64,000 nucleotides of DNA from Xanthobacteraceae bacterium (GCA_019745775.1 JAIESR010000075.1:1-64000), one strand, 5' to 3'; counted from the stretch's first letter, positions 43,330 through 52,216 are shown. Numbers and translations: made by a program. Notes: generated by a model not told the origin, from the letters alone.

Positions 43330-44304
43330 TCATCGGGCCATGCGCAGCACCGCCTCGATCATCGCGTTCGGATCGGCGACGCCCTTGCCGGCGATGTCGT
43401 GGGCGCTGCCGTGCGCGACCGACGAGAACAGGATCGGCGTGCCGATCGCGAGCGCGGCGGCGGCGTGCTCGGCCATGACCTTGGCGGCGATGTGGCCCTG
43501 GTCGTGCAGCATCACGACGAACGCGTCGTATCCTTGCATGTGAAACATCGTATCGGCGCCGAACGGGCCGGCGATGCTCAGGCCCTGCGCCACCGCGGCG
43601 TCGATCGCGGGCTTGATGATATCGATTTCCTCGCGTCCGAACAGCCCGCCTTCGCCGGCATGGGGGTTGAGGCCGCTGACGGCGATGCGCGGCGCGGCGA
43701 TGCCCATCCGCTGCAACGTGCGCGCGGTTTCGCCGATGACCTTGCTCACGCGCTCGCGCGTGATCGCATCGAGCGCCTGCCGCACGCTCTGGTGCAGGGT
43801 CGCGTGCGCGATCTTCGTGTCGCCGAAGCACAGCATCATGAAGACGTCGTCCGCGGGCGTGCCGGTCTCGCGCGCTACAAACGACGGGTGGCCGTCGAAT
43901 GGAATGCCGGCCATCGCGATCGAGGTCTCGTTCTGCGGGGCGGCGACGACGGCCGCGACCTTGCCTGCCAGCGCCGCCTTCACGGCCGCTCCGCAGAACG
44001 CGATCGACGCCCGCCCGGCGGCGGCGCTGGTCGCCCCGATCGGGATGGCCTCGCCTTGCGGGCAGTCGAGCACGGGGATCTTGTCGCCGGCGGCGCCGGC
44101 GTCTTCGACCCGGGCTACCGGACAGAGCTCCACGTTGAGGCCGCAGGCCTCGGCGTGGCGGCGCAGGATGGCGGCGTCGCTCACCAGGACCGGACGGCAG
44201 GCCGCCCGCACCGCCGGATCAAGCGCCGCTTTCAGGCTGATCTCGGGCCCGATGCCGGCGGGGTCGCCGGTCGCGATCGCGATGAGCGGTTTGTCGGATG
44301 CCAT
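43330..44304 (-). CDS. PdxA-family dehydrogenase
   Basis: 324 aa, of the 4-hydroxythreonine-4-phosphate dehydrogenase fold (NAD-dependent oxidative decarboxylation). IAIATGDPAGIGPEISLKA opens it. Metal-ligand histidines appear in AHATLHQSV, SGLNPHAGEGG and MLHDQGH. The segment that reads like TGPVHKGV in many PdxA proteins is here VAAPQNETSIAMAG, without the His-Lys pair. That suggests a catabolic relative (PdxA2 type) instead of vitamin B6 synthesis. Neighbours are transport and catabolic genes, not pdxJ. Confidence 0.82.
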   Translation of the reverse strand: MASDKPLIAIATGDPAGIGPEISLKAALDPAVRAACRPVLVSDAAILRRHAEACGLNVELCPVARVEDAGAAGDKIPVLDCPQGEAIPIGATSAAAGRASIAFCGAAVKAALAGKVAAVVAAPQNETSIAMAGIPFDGHPSFVARETGTPADDVFMMLCFGDTKIAHATLHQSVRQALDAITRERVSKVIGETARTLQRMGIAAPRIAVSGLNPHAGEGGLFGREEIDIIKPAIDAAVAQGLSIAGPFGADTMFHMQGYDAFVVMLHDQGHIAAKVMAEHAAAALAIGTPILFSSVAHGSAHDIAGKGVADPNAMIEAVLRMAR

Positions 44305-44376
44305 GGCGTATTCTATGGTCCTGGTTCGGAGGGCGCCAACGGCGCGTCAAAGGCACGAATAGAGAGCAGGGCGCGC

Positions 44377-45048
44377 TTGAACAAGACCGGTTCTCCTCCG
44401 CTCGAGGCCTTCACGCCCGCCGAGCGCCGCCTGATTGCGCGGCTGCGCACGCCCGAGGCCGTGCAGGGCTATCTCAACCGGTTGCCCTACAATGCCGAGC
44501 GGCGCGGCGACACGCTGCGGAGCTTCCGCCAGGTGGTCCGGCACAAGACCGCGCACTGCCTCGAAGCGGCACTTTTCGCCGCCTGCGTGCTCGAGCAGCA
44601 CGGCCATCCGCCGCTGCTCTTGACCTTCGAGTCGGTCGACTATCTCGACCACGTGCTGTTTCTCTACCGGCGCGACGGGCGCTGGGGCACGGTGGCGCGC
44701 TCGCGCGATCCCGGGCTGCACGGGCGCAAGCCGGTATTCAAGACGCTTCGCGCGCTCACCATGAGCTATTTCGACGAGTACGTCGATCCGACCGGCTGCA
44801 TCGAAGGCTTCGGATCGTACGACCTGCGCGAGCTCGGCGAATACGACTGGCGCTTTGCGCGGCGGAATATGTGGGTGGTCGAAAGAACGCTGGTCGACGT
44901 GCCGCACACCCGAATCAAATTTTCGCAGCGATACGTCGACGGCGTGCGCGCGCGCTATCTCGCGTATCGCGACAGATACGGCAAGAAGCCGCTGTTCTAT
45001 CCGGGCCGCCGCAAGGTCTGGACGCCGATCCCGAAGGAATTCTTGTAA
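44377..45048 (+). CDS. transglutaminase-like (papain-fold) protein
   Basis: 223 aa from TTG at 44377 (LNKTGSPPLEAFTPAERRL), with CAGGG upstream; the frame is open farther up but there runs antisense to the PdxA-type gene. A possible catalytic triad is Cys in KTAHCLEAALFAA, His in DYLDHVLFLY and Asp in ARSRDPGLHG, in the order used by transglutaminase-like enzymes. No signal peptide. The C-terminus is basic (YGKKPLFYPGRRKVW). Proteolysis or amide chemistry is inferred from the triad. Confidence 0.7.
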   Translation: MNKTGSPPLEAFTPAERRLIARLRTPEAVQGYLNRLPYNAERRGDTLRSFRQVVRHKTAHCLEAALFAACVLEQHGHPPLLLTFESVDYLDHVLFLYRRDGRWGTVARSRDPGLHGRKPVFKTLRALTMSYFDEYVDPTGCIEGFGSYDLRELGEYDWRFARRNMWVVERTLVDVPHTRIKFSQRYVDGVRARYLAYRDRYGKKPLFYPGRRKVWTPIPKEFL

Positions 45049-45132
45049 AACCGCAGTTCTCTCGTGTGTCGGACGCGTTGCAGCGCGAGCTCTTGCGAAG
45101 CGGTGCGCTGCGCCCGGAGACGCAAGGCGGCT

Positions 45133-46242
45133 CTATTCCCAAGGCATCAATGAGGCATGGATCACGTCCGGTACGCCCTTGCCGCCGACCGAGCGGATGG
45201 CGAGGTCGACGTCCTTCAAGCCGAAGCGATGCGTGGTGATCTTCTCCAGCGGGAAGCGCTTGGAGGCGATCTGCTCAAGCGCCAGCTCGCAGGCCTTGAA
45301 GCTGTGGCCGCGCGCGCTCTTCATGGTGATGAACTTCACCGTGAATTTCTCCAGCGGGAAATTCGGGAACTGCGCCATCTCGCCTTGCGCGACGATGATG
45401 CCGGCCTTGCGCTTGAGCGCCTCGATGCCGAGCAGGATCGGGATCGTGCCGGCACCTGCCGTGCAATCGAGAGAAACATCGACGCCCTTGCCGCCGGTGA
45501 TCTCCATGATGCGGGCGAGGGGATCTTCCTTGGTGACGTCGATCACGTAATCGGCGCCGAGCTCCTTGGCGACCTTGAGGCGCGCGCCGTCCTTGGCGGT
45601 GCCGGTGACGATGATGAGCGACGCGCCGGCCTGCTTGCAGATCACGGTCTGCGAGAGGCCCTGCTGGCCGGGTCCCTGGATCAGCACCGTCGAGTTGTAG
45701 CCGACCTGGCCGTCGAACAGCGACCACTCGACGCCGTTCGCCATCGGCGTGACGAGGCCGGCGAGCTCGGGCGTCACGCCCTTCGGCACATGATGGATCA
45801 CCGAATTCCACGGCAGGTAGACATATTGCGAGAATCCGCCCCACAGGTGCGGCGGCTTTTCGTCCGAGGTGTAGCCATAGCGGATCGCGTCCGGATTGGT
45901 GCGCCAGTTGGTGTTCTCGCAGTGGCGATACTGGCCGAGGTGGCACCACTCGCACTTGCCGCAGCTCACATAGTGCTCGACGAAGACGAGGTCGCCTTCC
46001 TTGAAGCCCTTGCGCTGGGTGAATTCGCGGCCGGCCTTGGCGATATAGCCGATGTTCTCGTGGCCCATGATGGTGGGCTTGTTGTTCGGCGGCTCCTGGT
46101 AGAGGCGCACGTCGGTGCCGCAGATGCCGGCGACTTCCATTTTCATCAGGGCTGCGTCGGCCGGCACGTCCGGCATGGGGTATTCGCGGATCTCGGTCTT
46201 GCCCGGGCCGACCCGGACCGCCGCCAGCACTTTCTCGGCCAC
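45133..46242 (-). CDS. zinc-dependent alcohol dehydrogenase family protein
   Basis: 369 aa medium-chain dehydrogenase. Catalytic zinc ligands C41 and H61-E62 (GHENIG). Structural zinc Cys94, 97, 100 and 108 in CGKCEWCHLGQYRHC. Rossmann segment VLIQGPGQQGLSQTVICKQAGA, slightly unusual in having GPGQQG. Start is GTG at 46242 with GGAGA 8 bases upstream. Alone on this strand. Oxidises an alcohol or polyol with NAD(P); no closer assignment. Confidence 0.88.
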   Translation of the reverse strand: MAEKVLAAVRVGPGKTEIREYPMPDVPADAALMKMEVAGICGTDVRLYQEPPNNKPTIMGHENIGYIAKAGREFTQRKGFKEGDLVFVEHYVSCGKCEWCHLGQYRHCENTNWRTNPDAIRYGYTSDEKPPHLWGGFSQYVYLPWNSVIHHVPKGVTPELAGLVTPMANGVEWSLFDGQVGYNSTVLIQGPGQQGLSQTVICKQAGASLIIVTGTAKDGARLKVAKELGADYVIDVTKEDPLARIMEITGGKGVDVSLDCTAGAGTIPILLGIEALKRKAGIIVAQGEMAQFPNFPLEKFTVKFITMKSARGHSFKACELALEQIASKRFPLEKITTHRFGLKDVDLAIRSVGGKGVPDVIHASLMPWE

Positions 46243-46309
46243 TGAAGAAGTCTCCGTTTCTTGTTGAAATCCGCGGGCACCATAGGTCCGGACGGCCCCG
46301 CGTCAAGCC

Positions 46310-46460
46310 TTGTAGGTCGGGTTAGCGCGGCCGGAGCGCCCCATGTGTCGGGGAATCGGCGCTCCGCGCGTAACCCGACGCGGGCCCATGTCGGGTTACG
46401 CGCGGATTGCAAGCCGTCTATATAAAGGTACACCCGAGGCCGCGCTAACCCGACCTACAA
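46310..46460. repeat. nested palindrome, TAGGTCGGGTTAGCGC type
   Basis: A perfect 23-bp outer inverted repeat spans 46310-46332 and 46438-46460 (core GTAGGTCGGGTTAGCGCGG). A perfect 16-bp inner repeat spans 46363-46378 (TCCGCGCGTAACCCGA) and 46391-46406. The outer core differs from that of 41746-41764 chiefly by GT versus TC, and the inner pair shares CGCGTAACCC, so the two belong to one family. Confidence 0.8.
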
Positions 46461-46476
46461 CGCCGCGACGAGGACG

Positions 46477-46863
46477 ATGAGCGACTATTACACCGCATTG
46501 AGGGCCTGGCAGAGCGGCCGCAACGAGGCCGGCGACGCGGGTGGCATGCCTGAAGGGTTCCGGATCAGGCCGGCCCTGAAGCGCAGCCCCGAGCATGTCG
46601 CCGCGCTCGAGCAGGTGCGCAACTGGACGCGCTCCCGCTTCAAGCTGCCCGAGGATGCCTCGGTGATGGCGGTCGAGGTCGCCTGCAAGCTGCCGGGCTG
46701 CCCGCCGCTCGAGACGGTGGTCGCGTTCTGGACCGACGACGGCCAGCGCCACCAGTTCAAGGTGTTCAAGCGCGTGGAGGAGGTGGCCGAGGACGACATC
46801 CCGCCGGCCTGGCTCAAGAGCGCGCTGATGGTGGCCGAGGACGCCGATCTCGACTGCTGTTGA
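46477..46863 (+). CDS. conserved hypothetical protein with C-terminal Cys pair
   Basis: 128 aa, soluble, no signal peptide. Contains a conserved-looking core ACKLPGCPPLETVVAFWTDD and HQFKVFKRVEEVAEDDIPPAW, and ends DLDCC. The pattern of CPPLETVV with a Cys-Cys end recalls small proteins near redox genes in rhizobia, but I cannot name the family. Start ATG at 46477 with AGGACG upstream. Precedes the binding-fold protein gene by 56 bp. The start lies 16 bp past a palindrome. Confidence 0.7.
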   Translation: MSDYYTALRAWQSGRNEAGDAGGMPEGFRIRPALKRSPEHVAALEQVRNWTRSRFKLPEDASVMAVEVACKLPGCPPLETVVAFWTDDGQRHQFKVFKRVEEVAEDDIPPAWLKSALMVAEDADLDCC

Positions 46864-46919
46864 CACCCTTCGCCGTGTCCGCTTGATGGACGCGACAACC
46901 ACGTGGAGCGAAGCGTCCC

Positions 46920-47861
46920 ATGGCCGGCCTCAAGCTGAAGACCGCAACCCGCACGCAAGGCAACAACAAGCCGCTCAAGGACGGCGCGGTGAAGCCGAAG
47001 ACCTTCGAGTTCGCGTTCGAGGAGGTCGATCCGATCATCGCCGCGTTCCGGCGCATGGTGCGCGGCAACGAGTTCGACATCTGCGAGATGGCGATCACGA
47101 CCTATATCTGCGCCAAGGAACACGGCAAGCCGATGACGGCGGTGCCGGTCTTCATCGTGCGCGCGTTCCACCACGGTGCGATCCTCGCCAACACCAAGGT
47201 GGTGCGTTCGCCGAAGGACCTCGAAGGCAAGAAGGTCGGCGTCAACCGCGGCTACACTGTCACCACCGGCGTGTGGGCGCGCGGCATCCTCCAGGATGAG
47301 CACGGCGTCGATCTATCCAAGATCACCTGGGTGCTGTCGGGCGACGAGCACGTCGCCGAATACAAGGCGCCGGGCAACGTGGTGCCGATCGAGAAGGGCA
47401 AGGACATGGCCGAAATGCTCGCCTCTGGCGAGCTTGCCGCCGCCATCGGCATCGAGTCGAAGTCGCCCGACGTCGCGCCGCTGATCCCCAACGCGCAGGA
47501 AGCGGGCCTCAAGGCGCTGCGCGACCGCGGCCACTATCCGATCAATCATTGCATCGTGATCAAGGACGAGCTGCTCGCGAAATATCCCGACCTTGCGGTC
47601 GACGTCTTCAACACCTTCGCGGAGTCGAAGCGCCAATATCTCGCCAAGCTGAAGGCCGGCCAGATCGAAAATCCGACCGCGGTCGACAAGCTGCATCAGC
47701 AGGTGATGGCGATCACCGGCGATCCCTTGCCGTATGGCGTGGCGCCGAACCGCAAGGTGATCGAGGAGCTGCTGCGCCACGCCACCACGCAAGGCATCAT
47801 CACCATCCCGGTCGCGGTCGACGATCTGTTCACGCCCTCGACGCGCGGGCTGGTGGCGTAG
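46920..47861 (+). CDS. binding-fold protein of the 4,5-dihydroxyphthalate decarboxylase type
   Basis: 313 aa, no signal peptide. Has the same architecture as the protein at 27876: FRRMVRGNEFDICEMAITTY matches FWRMLQYREFDASEMSLSN, and SPKDLEGKKVGVNRGYTVTT matches PKDLKGKRGGVPEYSMTA. It ends DDLFTPSTRGLVA against DELFAPSTMRDI. Cytoplasmic; either a decarboxylase of an aromatic acid or a ligand binder. Followed after 8 bp by a GlcG-type gene. Confidence 0.75.
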   Translation: MAGLKLKTATRTQGNNKPLKDGAVKPKTFEFAFEEVDPIIAAFRRMVRGNEFDICEMAITTYICAKEHGKPMTAVPVFIVRAFHHGAILANTKVVRSPKDLEGKKVGVNRGYTVTTGVWARGILQDEHGVDLSKITWVLSGDEHVAEYKAPGNVVPIEKGKDMAEMLASGELAAAIGIESKSPDVAPLIPNAQEAGLKALRDRGHYPINHCIVIKDELLAKYPDLAVDVFNTFAESKRQYLAKLKAGQIENPTAVDKLHQQVMAITGDPLPYGVAPNRKVIEELLRHATTQGIITIPVAVDDLFTPSTRGLVA

Positions 47862-47869
47862 CGCGCGTC

Positions 47870-48289
47870 ATGCCGGACACCGTCCCCACCCACCGCCTGA
47901 CCGAGGAGGCGAGCCTGAAGATGCTTCAGGCCGGCGTCGCCAAGGCGAACGCGCTCGGCTGCAAGGTCTCGATCGCGGTGGTGGACGCGAGCTGCCGGAT
48001 GATCGCGTTCCTGATGATGGACGGCGCGCGGCATTTCTCGATCATCACCACGCAACGCAAGGCGATCACCTCGGCGTCGCAGCGCATGCCGACCGGCTAC
48101 GCGCCGGAGGAGAACGCCCTCAGCATGTCGGTGCGCATGGGCGACTTCACCAATGTGCCCGGCGGGTTCCCGATCGAGGTCGGCGGGGAGGTGATCGGCG
48201 CGGTCGCCGCCGGCGGCGCCAAGATCGAGCAGGACGTCGAGGTCGCGAAAGCGGCACTGGCGGCGCTCGCCGACGCCCGCCAGTTCTGA
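47870..48289 (+). CDS. GlcG/HbpS-family heme-binding-like protein
   Basis: 139 aa from the ATG at 47870; the open frame upstream overlaps the preceding gene. DUF336/GlcG features are LKMLQAGVAKANALGCKVSIAV, the middle KAITSASQRMP, and the end FPIEVGGEVIGAVAAGGAK. Members bind heme or cobalamin-like ligands, or act with glycolate or diol metabolism. Cotranscribed with the preceding gene. Specific role unknown. Confidence 0.85.
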   Translation: MPDTVPTHRLTEEASLKMLQAGVAKANALGCKVSIAVVDASCRMIAFLMMDGARHFSIITTQRKAITSASQRMPTGYAPEENALSMSVRMGDFTNVPGGFPIEVGGEVIGAVAAGGAKIEQDVEVAKAALAALADARQF

Positions 48290-48290
48290 G

Positions 48291-48379
48291 ATTCTCTCCG
48301 TTCGTCCCCGCGGAAGCGGGGACCCAGAAACCAACAAAGCCTGGATGCCCGCTTGCGCGGGCATGAGCGGAGAGGGAAT
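48291..48379. repeat. palindromic element with two 8-bp hairpins
   Basis: GTCCCCGC-GGAA-GCGGGGAC (48304-48323) and ATGCCCGC-TTGC-GCGGGCAT (48345-48364) are perfect 8-bp stems with 4-base loops. CTCTCCG (48294-48300) and CGGAGAG (48368-48374) close the whole. Directly downstream of the GlcG-type gene, so it may also act in 3'-end formation. Confidence 0.7.
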
Positions 48380-48457
48380 GTCTGCGGCGCCTGAGACGCT
48401 TGCTCTCGTAGCTGAAGCATCGGATGCTTACGCCGGCATCACAGCGGGAGTGACCGC

Positions 48458-49426
48458 ATGACCAGACTGCATGCGCCTTTGTTCGCTATCGCGGGTTCCG
48501 TGCTCGCGCTCGTGGCTCCCGCAGCCGCGCAGGACTACCCGACCAAGCAGGTGCGGATCATCGTGCCGTTCGCGCCCGGCGGGCTCAACGACCTGGTCGG
48601 GCGCATGCTGGCGCAGCACCTGACCGAGAAATTCGGCCGGCAGGTGATCGTCGAGAACCGCACCGGCGCCGGCGGCGTCGTCGGCACCGAGCTGGTGGCG
48701 AATTCGCCGAAGGACGGCCACACGCTGCTGGTCGTCTCGATCGCGCATGCGGTCAATCCCTGGCTCTACAAGCTCAACTATGATCCGTCGAAGTCGTTCG
48801 CGCCGGTCGCGCCGATCCTGTCGAGCCAGAATGCGCTCGCGGTCAATCTCGACCTGCCGGTCAAGTCGCTCAAGGACTTCCTCGCGCTCGCCAAGCAGCA
48901 GCCCGGCAAGATTCAATATGCGTCAGGCGGCATCGGCGGCTCGCTGCATCTGGCGATGGAGCTGTTCAAGATCACCGCCGGGGTCGACCTGCTGCACGTG
49001 CCGTTCCGCGGCGCCGGTCCCGCCGTCATCGACGTGGTCGGCGGCCATACCAAGGCGATCAACGCCACCATCTCGACATTGTCGCCGCACATCCGCGGCG
49101 GCAAGCTGCGTGCCATCGGCGTCAGCGGCAAGAAGCGCAGCGACGTGCTGCCGGAGGTTCCGACCATCGAGGAGGGCGGGGTGCCGGGCTACGACGCCGG
49201 CAATTGGATCGGAATCGCGGCGCCGGCCGGGACGCCTGCGGCCATCGTCAACCGGCTGCACAAGGAAATCTCGGCGATGCTCGACCTGCCGGATATCCAG
49301 AAGCAGATCGCTGCCGACGGGTCCGAGATCATGCGGATGTCGCCCGCCGAATTCGGAGCATACATGGACAACGAGATGGCCAAGTGGGGGAAGGTGGTGA
49401 AGACCGCCGGGATCACTGCGCAGTAG
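48458..49426 (+). CDS. TctC (Bug) family substrate-binding protein
   Basis: 322 aa. Signal peptide (LFAIAGSVLALVAPAAA), then QDYPTKQVRIIVPFAPGGLND, VENRTGAGGVVGTELVANS and VPFRGAGPAVIDVVGG. Start ATG has GGGAG 7 bases upstream. Precedes an exported amidohydrolase gene by 101 bp. Solitary, no TctAB. Ligand unknown. Confidence 0.9.
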   Translation: MTRLHAPLFAIAGSVLALVAPAAAQDYPTKQVRIIVPFAPGGLNDLVGRMLAQHLTEKFGRQVIVENRTGAGGVVGTELVANSPKDGHTLLVVSIAHAVNPWLYKLNYDPSKSFAPVAPILSSQNALAVNLDLPVKSLKDFLALAKQQPGKIQYASGGIGGSLHLAMELFKITAGVDLLHVPFRGAGPAVIDVVGGHTKAINATISTLSPHIRGGKLRAIGVSGKKRSDVLPEVPTIEEGGVPGYDAGNWIGIAAPAGTPAAIVNRLHKEISAMLDLPDIQKQIAADGSEIMRMSPAEFGAYMDNEMAKWGKVVKTAGITAQ

Positions 49427-49527
49427 TGCACTGCGCAAATCGTGCGCGCATGGCCTTGTTACGGCCACCGATTTTGCGGATGCTTGGGCCCTGACAGCGA
49501 CAAAGAGCGCGAAACAGGGAGGCTACC

Positions 49528-50595
49528 ATGCAGACGCGACGCGATTTCATCCGGGGTGCAGCCAGCGCGGCCGGGGCCGTCATCTTCACCAGTTGCGACC
49601 TTCTCGATCATCGCCACGCCCATGCCGAGGGCGCGCGTCGCGAGATCGTGGTCAGCGGCAAACGGGTGAGGACCGTCGACATCCATGCGCATTGTGCGTT
49701 TCCCGAGGCCAACAATCTGTTGGGCGTGAAGATCGCCCCGGCGACACTCAGCGACATGGCCCAACGGATTACGTGGATGGACGGGCAGGGCATCGACTTC
49801 CAGGCGCTCAGCATCAATCCGTTCTGGTACGGCGCCAACCGCGACGTCGCGGAAAAGCTGATCCGGATCCAGAACGAGAAGCTTGCCGAAGTCGTCGCCG
49901 CCAACCCGGATCGCTTTGTGGCCTTCGCCACGGTCGCGATGCAGCACCCCGATCTGGCGGTGCAGCAGCTCGAATACGGCGTCAAGAAGCTCGGTCTGCG
50001 CGGCATGTCGGTCGGCACCCATGTGGAGGGCGAGGAGCTCTCCAATCCGAAATTCCACCCGATCTGGCAGAAGTGCGAGGAGCTCGGCCTGTTGGTGTAC
50101 ATGCACCCGATCGCCTATGCGCCGTTCGAAAAGCGTTTCGCCGGTAATGGCGGGCTCGTCAACATTATCGGCAACCCGCTCGATACCACCATCGCGCTCA
50201 CCCACATGATCTTCGAGGGTACGCTCGATCGCTTCCCGGGGCTGAAGCTGTGCGCGTCGCACGCCGGCGGCTACCTCGCGTCCTACAGCGACCGCTCCGA
50301 CGCCGGCTGCATCACCTTCCCGGACCGCTGCAAGGCGGTGACGCTGAAGAAGAAGCCGACCGAGTATCTCAAGGACCTCTACTACGACACCATCATCTTC
50401 AACCCGGAGGCGCTGCGCTATCTGGCGTCGCGGGTGGGCACGAGCCAGATCATGCTCGGCACCGACTATCCGTTCCCGTGGTCGAAGGCCGGGGCGACGG
50501 CTGATATCATCCTAAACACGCCAGGGCTCAGCGACGACGACAAGCGCGCTATGCTCGGCGGCAGCGCCGCCAAATTGCTCGGCATCAAGGTCTAG
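49528..50595 (+). CDS. exported amidohydrolase-family metal-dependent hydrolase (ACMSD-like)
   Basis: 355 aa. The N-terminus TRRDFIRGAASAAGAVIF is a twin-arginine signal, possibly with a lipobox Cys at TSC. The hydrolase domain starts VRTVDIHAHCAFPEA (HxH metal pair) and continues with a conserved His in IALTHMIFEG, SHAGGYLAS and a metal-type Asp in MLGTDYPFPWSK, the pattern of amidohydrolase 2 / ACMSD decarboxylases. GGGAGG stands 5 bases before the ATG. Export of such an enzyme via Tat is in keeping with a metal cofactor. Substrate unknown. Confidence 0.86.
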   Translation: MQTRRDFIRGAASAAGAVIFTSCDLLDHRHAHAEGARREIVVSGKRVRTVDIHAHCAFPEANNLLGVKIAPATLSDMAQRITWMDGQGIDFQALSINPFWYGANRDVAEKLIRIQNEKLAEVVAANPDRFVAFATVAMQHPDLAVQQLEYGVKKLGLRGMSVGTHVEGEELSNPKFHPIWQKCEELGLLVYMHPIAYAPFEKRFAGNGGLVNIIGNPLDTTIALTHMIFEGTLDRFPGLKLCASHAGGYLASYSDRSDAGCITFPDRCKAVTLKKKPTEYLKDLYYDTIIFNPEALRYLASRVGTSQIMLGTDYPFPWSKAGATADIILNTPGLSDDDKRAMLGGSAAKLLGIKV

Positions 50596-50648
50596 CGGAC
50601 CGGAGGCGTCGTACTATCTATGCGCCGTCGGCGGAGACGGAGCGCGAC

Positions 50649-51062
50649 ATGAACGAACTTGCAGGACCAAAGAAGAAGAATCTGACCGGCGTGTGGAGCG
50701 GCCTGTACAGCTATTCCTCGGGCCTGTCGGTATCGTTCGTGGCGACGCTGATCGACAGCGGCCGCGTATTGTCGGGTACGACGCATGAGCCGAACGTGCT
50801 GGGCAATAGCCCCGGCAGCATGCTGACGGCGCTGCTCTCGGGCGGTCGCAAGGAGAGCGCGATCACCTTCGTCAAAACCTATGACGCGGCCGGGGAGCGC
50901 CAGCACTACTACCCGGTCAGCTACGAAGGCGTGCTCAAGGCGAGGCCACCGAGATCGAAGGTCGCTGGCGCATCGGCGACGGGACGTCGGGAAAATTCCT
51001 GATGATCCGCTCCGAAGGCAAGGCGGTCGCGGTCGAAAAGAAGAAGCGGGCGAAGGTCTGAC
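50649..51062 (+). pseudogene. small hypothetical gene broken by a one-base frameshift
   Basis: The first frame (ATG at 50649) reads NLTGVWSGLYSYSS and so on to VSYEGVLK and then drifts into unlikely sequence, ending at 51002. From 50941 the neighbouring frame continues sensibly: GEATEIEGRWRIGDG, TSGKFLMIRSEGK, ending at the TGA at 51060-51062. Adding one G at 50937-50941 (AAGGCGAG to AAGGGCGAG) restores one gene of about 137 aa. Either a recent loss or a sequencing error in a short G run. Unknown family; beta-rich. Confidence 0.72.
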
Positions 51063-51085
51063 GGACCGCGTTTCCCGGACAACGC

Positions 51086-51184
51086 GTAGGGTGGGCAAAG
51101 GCGCGTCTTCGCGCCGTGCCCACCGAGACATGAGCGGCTGAGTCAAAACGAAGAGGTGGGCACGCTTCGCTTTGCCCACACTAC
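51086..51184. repeat. nested palindrome, GTAGGGTGGGCAAAG type
   Basis: GTAGGGTGGGCAAAG (51086-51100) and CTTTGCCCACACTAC (51170-51184) are inverted ends with one mismatch. CGTGCCCACC (51115-51124) and GGTGGGCACG (51155-51164) form a perfect inner pair. Same nested plan as the elements at 41608, 41746 and 46310. Confidence 0.75.
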
Positions 51185-51211
51185 CAGGGCTTCGGCCCGT
51201 TGCACGCTCCG

Positions 51212-52027
51212 CTATTTCTTCGTCGCGCTCCACTTGCCGCCCGGGCCGCCCTTCACGTCGCCGCTCATGGCGGTGCCGTTGACGCGGCCGGTGTAGGTCG
51301 CATTGCCGGCAGTGAAGGTGATCTCATCGCCCTTGAGGCTGCCTTCGATCGGCGTCGAGTTGCCGCCGGTCGCGAGCGTGCCGGTGACCTTCTGGAAGCT
51401 CTGCTTGAGGGTGAGCTGGCCGCCCGGCATCTGCCAGGTGCCGTCGACCTTGGCCGGGACATGGAACAGGTGCACGGTGCACCAGCTGCCGCAATCGCCG
51501 TTCGCGCGCTCGGTGACATCGGGCGTCCAGCCGGTGATGCCGAAGCCGTTGATGACGATGCGCGAGCCGGGCTTCAGGTCGAGGAATTTCGGCATCAGCT
51601 TGTCGAGATTCTCGGTCAGCAGGAACATCGCCATGACGTTGGCCTTGGAGATGTCGGCCGCGTACATGTCGCCCTGGACGAACTCGGCCTTGTCGGCGAC
51701 GCCGGCCTCGCGCGCAAGGCGCTGCGACAGCTCGACCATGTTCTCATTCCACTCGACGCCCTTGCCGTGCGCGCCGCGCTTGGCGGCGGCGATGATGTTG
51801 CGGCCGTCGCCGGAGCCGAGGTCCATCACGAAATCCTGCGGCGTTACCTTTGCCAGGTCGAGCATCTTTTCGACCGTGGCCGCCGGCGTCGGCACCCACA
51901 CCACGTCCTTGCCCGACTGTCCGACCACCGGCTCGAAGGGCTTCTTCTCCTGCGCCAGCGACGCGGCGGCGACGACGGCGAAGCTCAGGACCACGAACGA
52001 CTGCAACACGCGACGAAGGGCTTTCAA
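51212..52027 (-). CDS. exported SAM-methyltransferase-like protein, copy 2
   Basis: 271 aa, starting at TTG 52027, which has AGGAGG 5 bases upstream. Signal peptide (FVVLSFAVVAAASLAQ), then VWVPTPAATVEKMLDLA and the class I methyltransferase motif FVMDLGSGDGRNIIAAAKRG with acidic V/GVEW next. A C-terminal beta-rich domain of about 100 residues has a Cys pair in GDCGSWCTVHLFHVP and ends GGKWSATKK. A SAM-dependent fold in the periplasm is odd, as SAM is a cytoplasmic cofactor, so it may bind another ligand. Tandem paralog of the gene at 52217, 189 bp apart. Confidence 0.78.
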   Translation of the reverse strand: MKALRRVLQSFVVLSFAVVAAASLAQEKKPFEPVVGQSGKDVVWVPTPAATVEKMLDLAKVTPQDFVMDLGSGDGRNIIAAAKRGAHGKGVEWNENMVELSQRLAREAGVADKAEFVQGDMYAADISKANVMAMFLLTENLDKLMPKFLDLKPGSRIVINGFGITGWTPDVTERANGDCGSWCTVHLFHVPAKVDGTWQMPGGQLTLKQSFQKVTGTLATGGNSTPIEGSLKGDEITFTAGNATYTGRVNGTAMSGDVKGGPGGKWSATKK

Positions 52028-52216
52028 GCGGGCCTCCTGGACAAAAGGTGACGGGCCGATAGGGACGGCGTCGATGATGACGGAATAACGGCGTTGTACC
52101 GCCGTTTATTCCCCATTCCTCAGACAATATCCAGCCTTCGATCGCGCCCGTAACGTCCTCGATTTACAAGGAAATTACGCAGGATGCGAGCCGCCCGCCG
52201 TTTACGTTGGCGGCCG

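Noticed and set aside
43399-45048. A long plus-strand frame joining antisense PdxA sequence to the transglutaminase-like protein
   Set aside because: The first part is an antisense shadow. The real protein starts at the TTG at 44377, after the PdxA-type gene ends.
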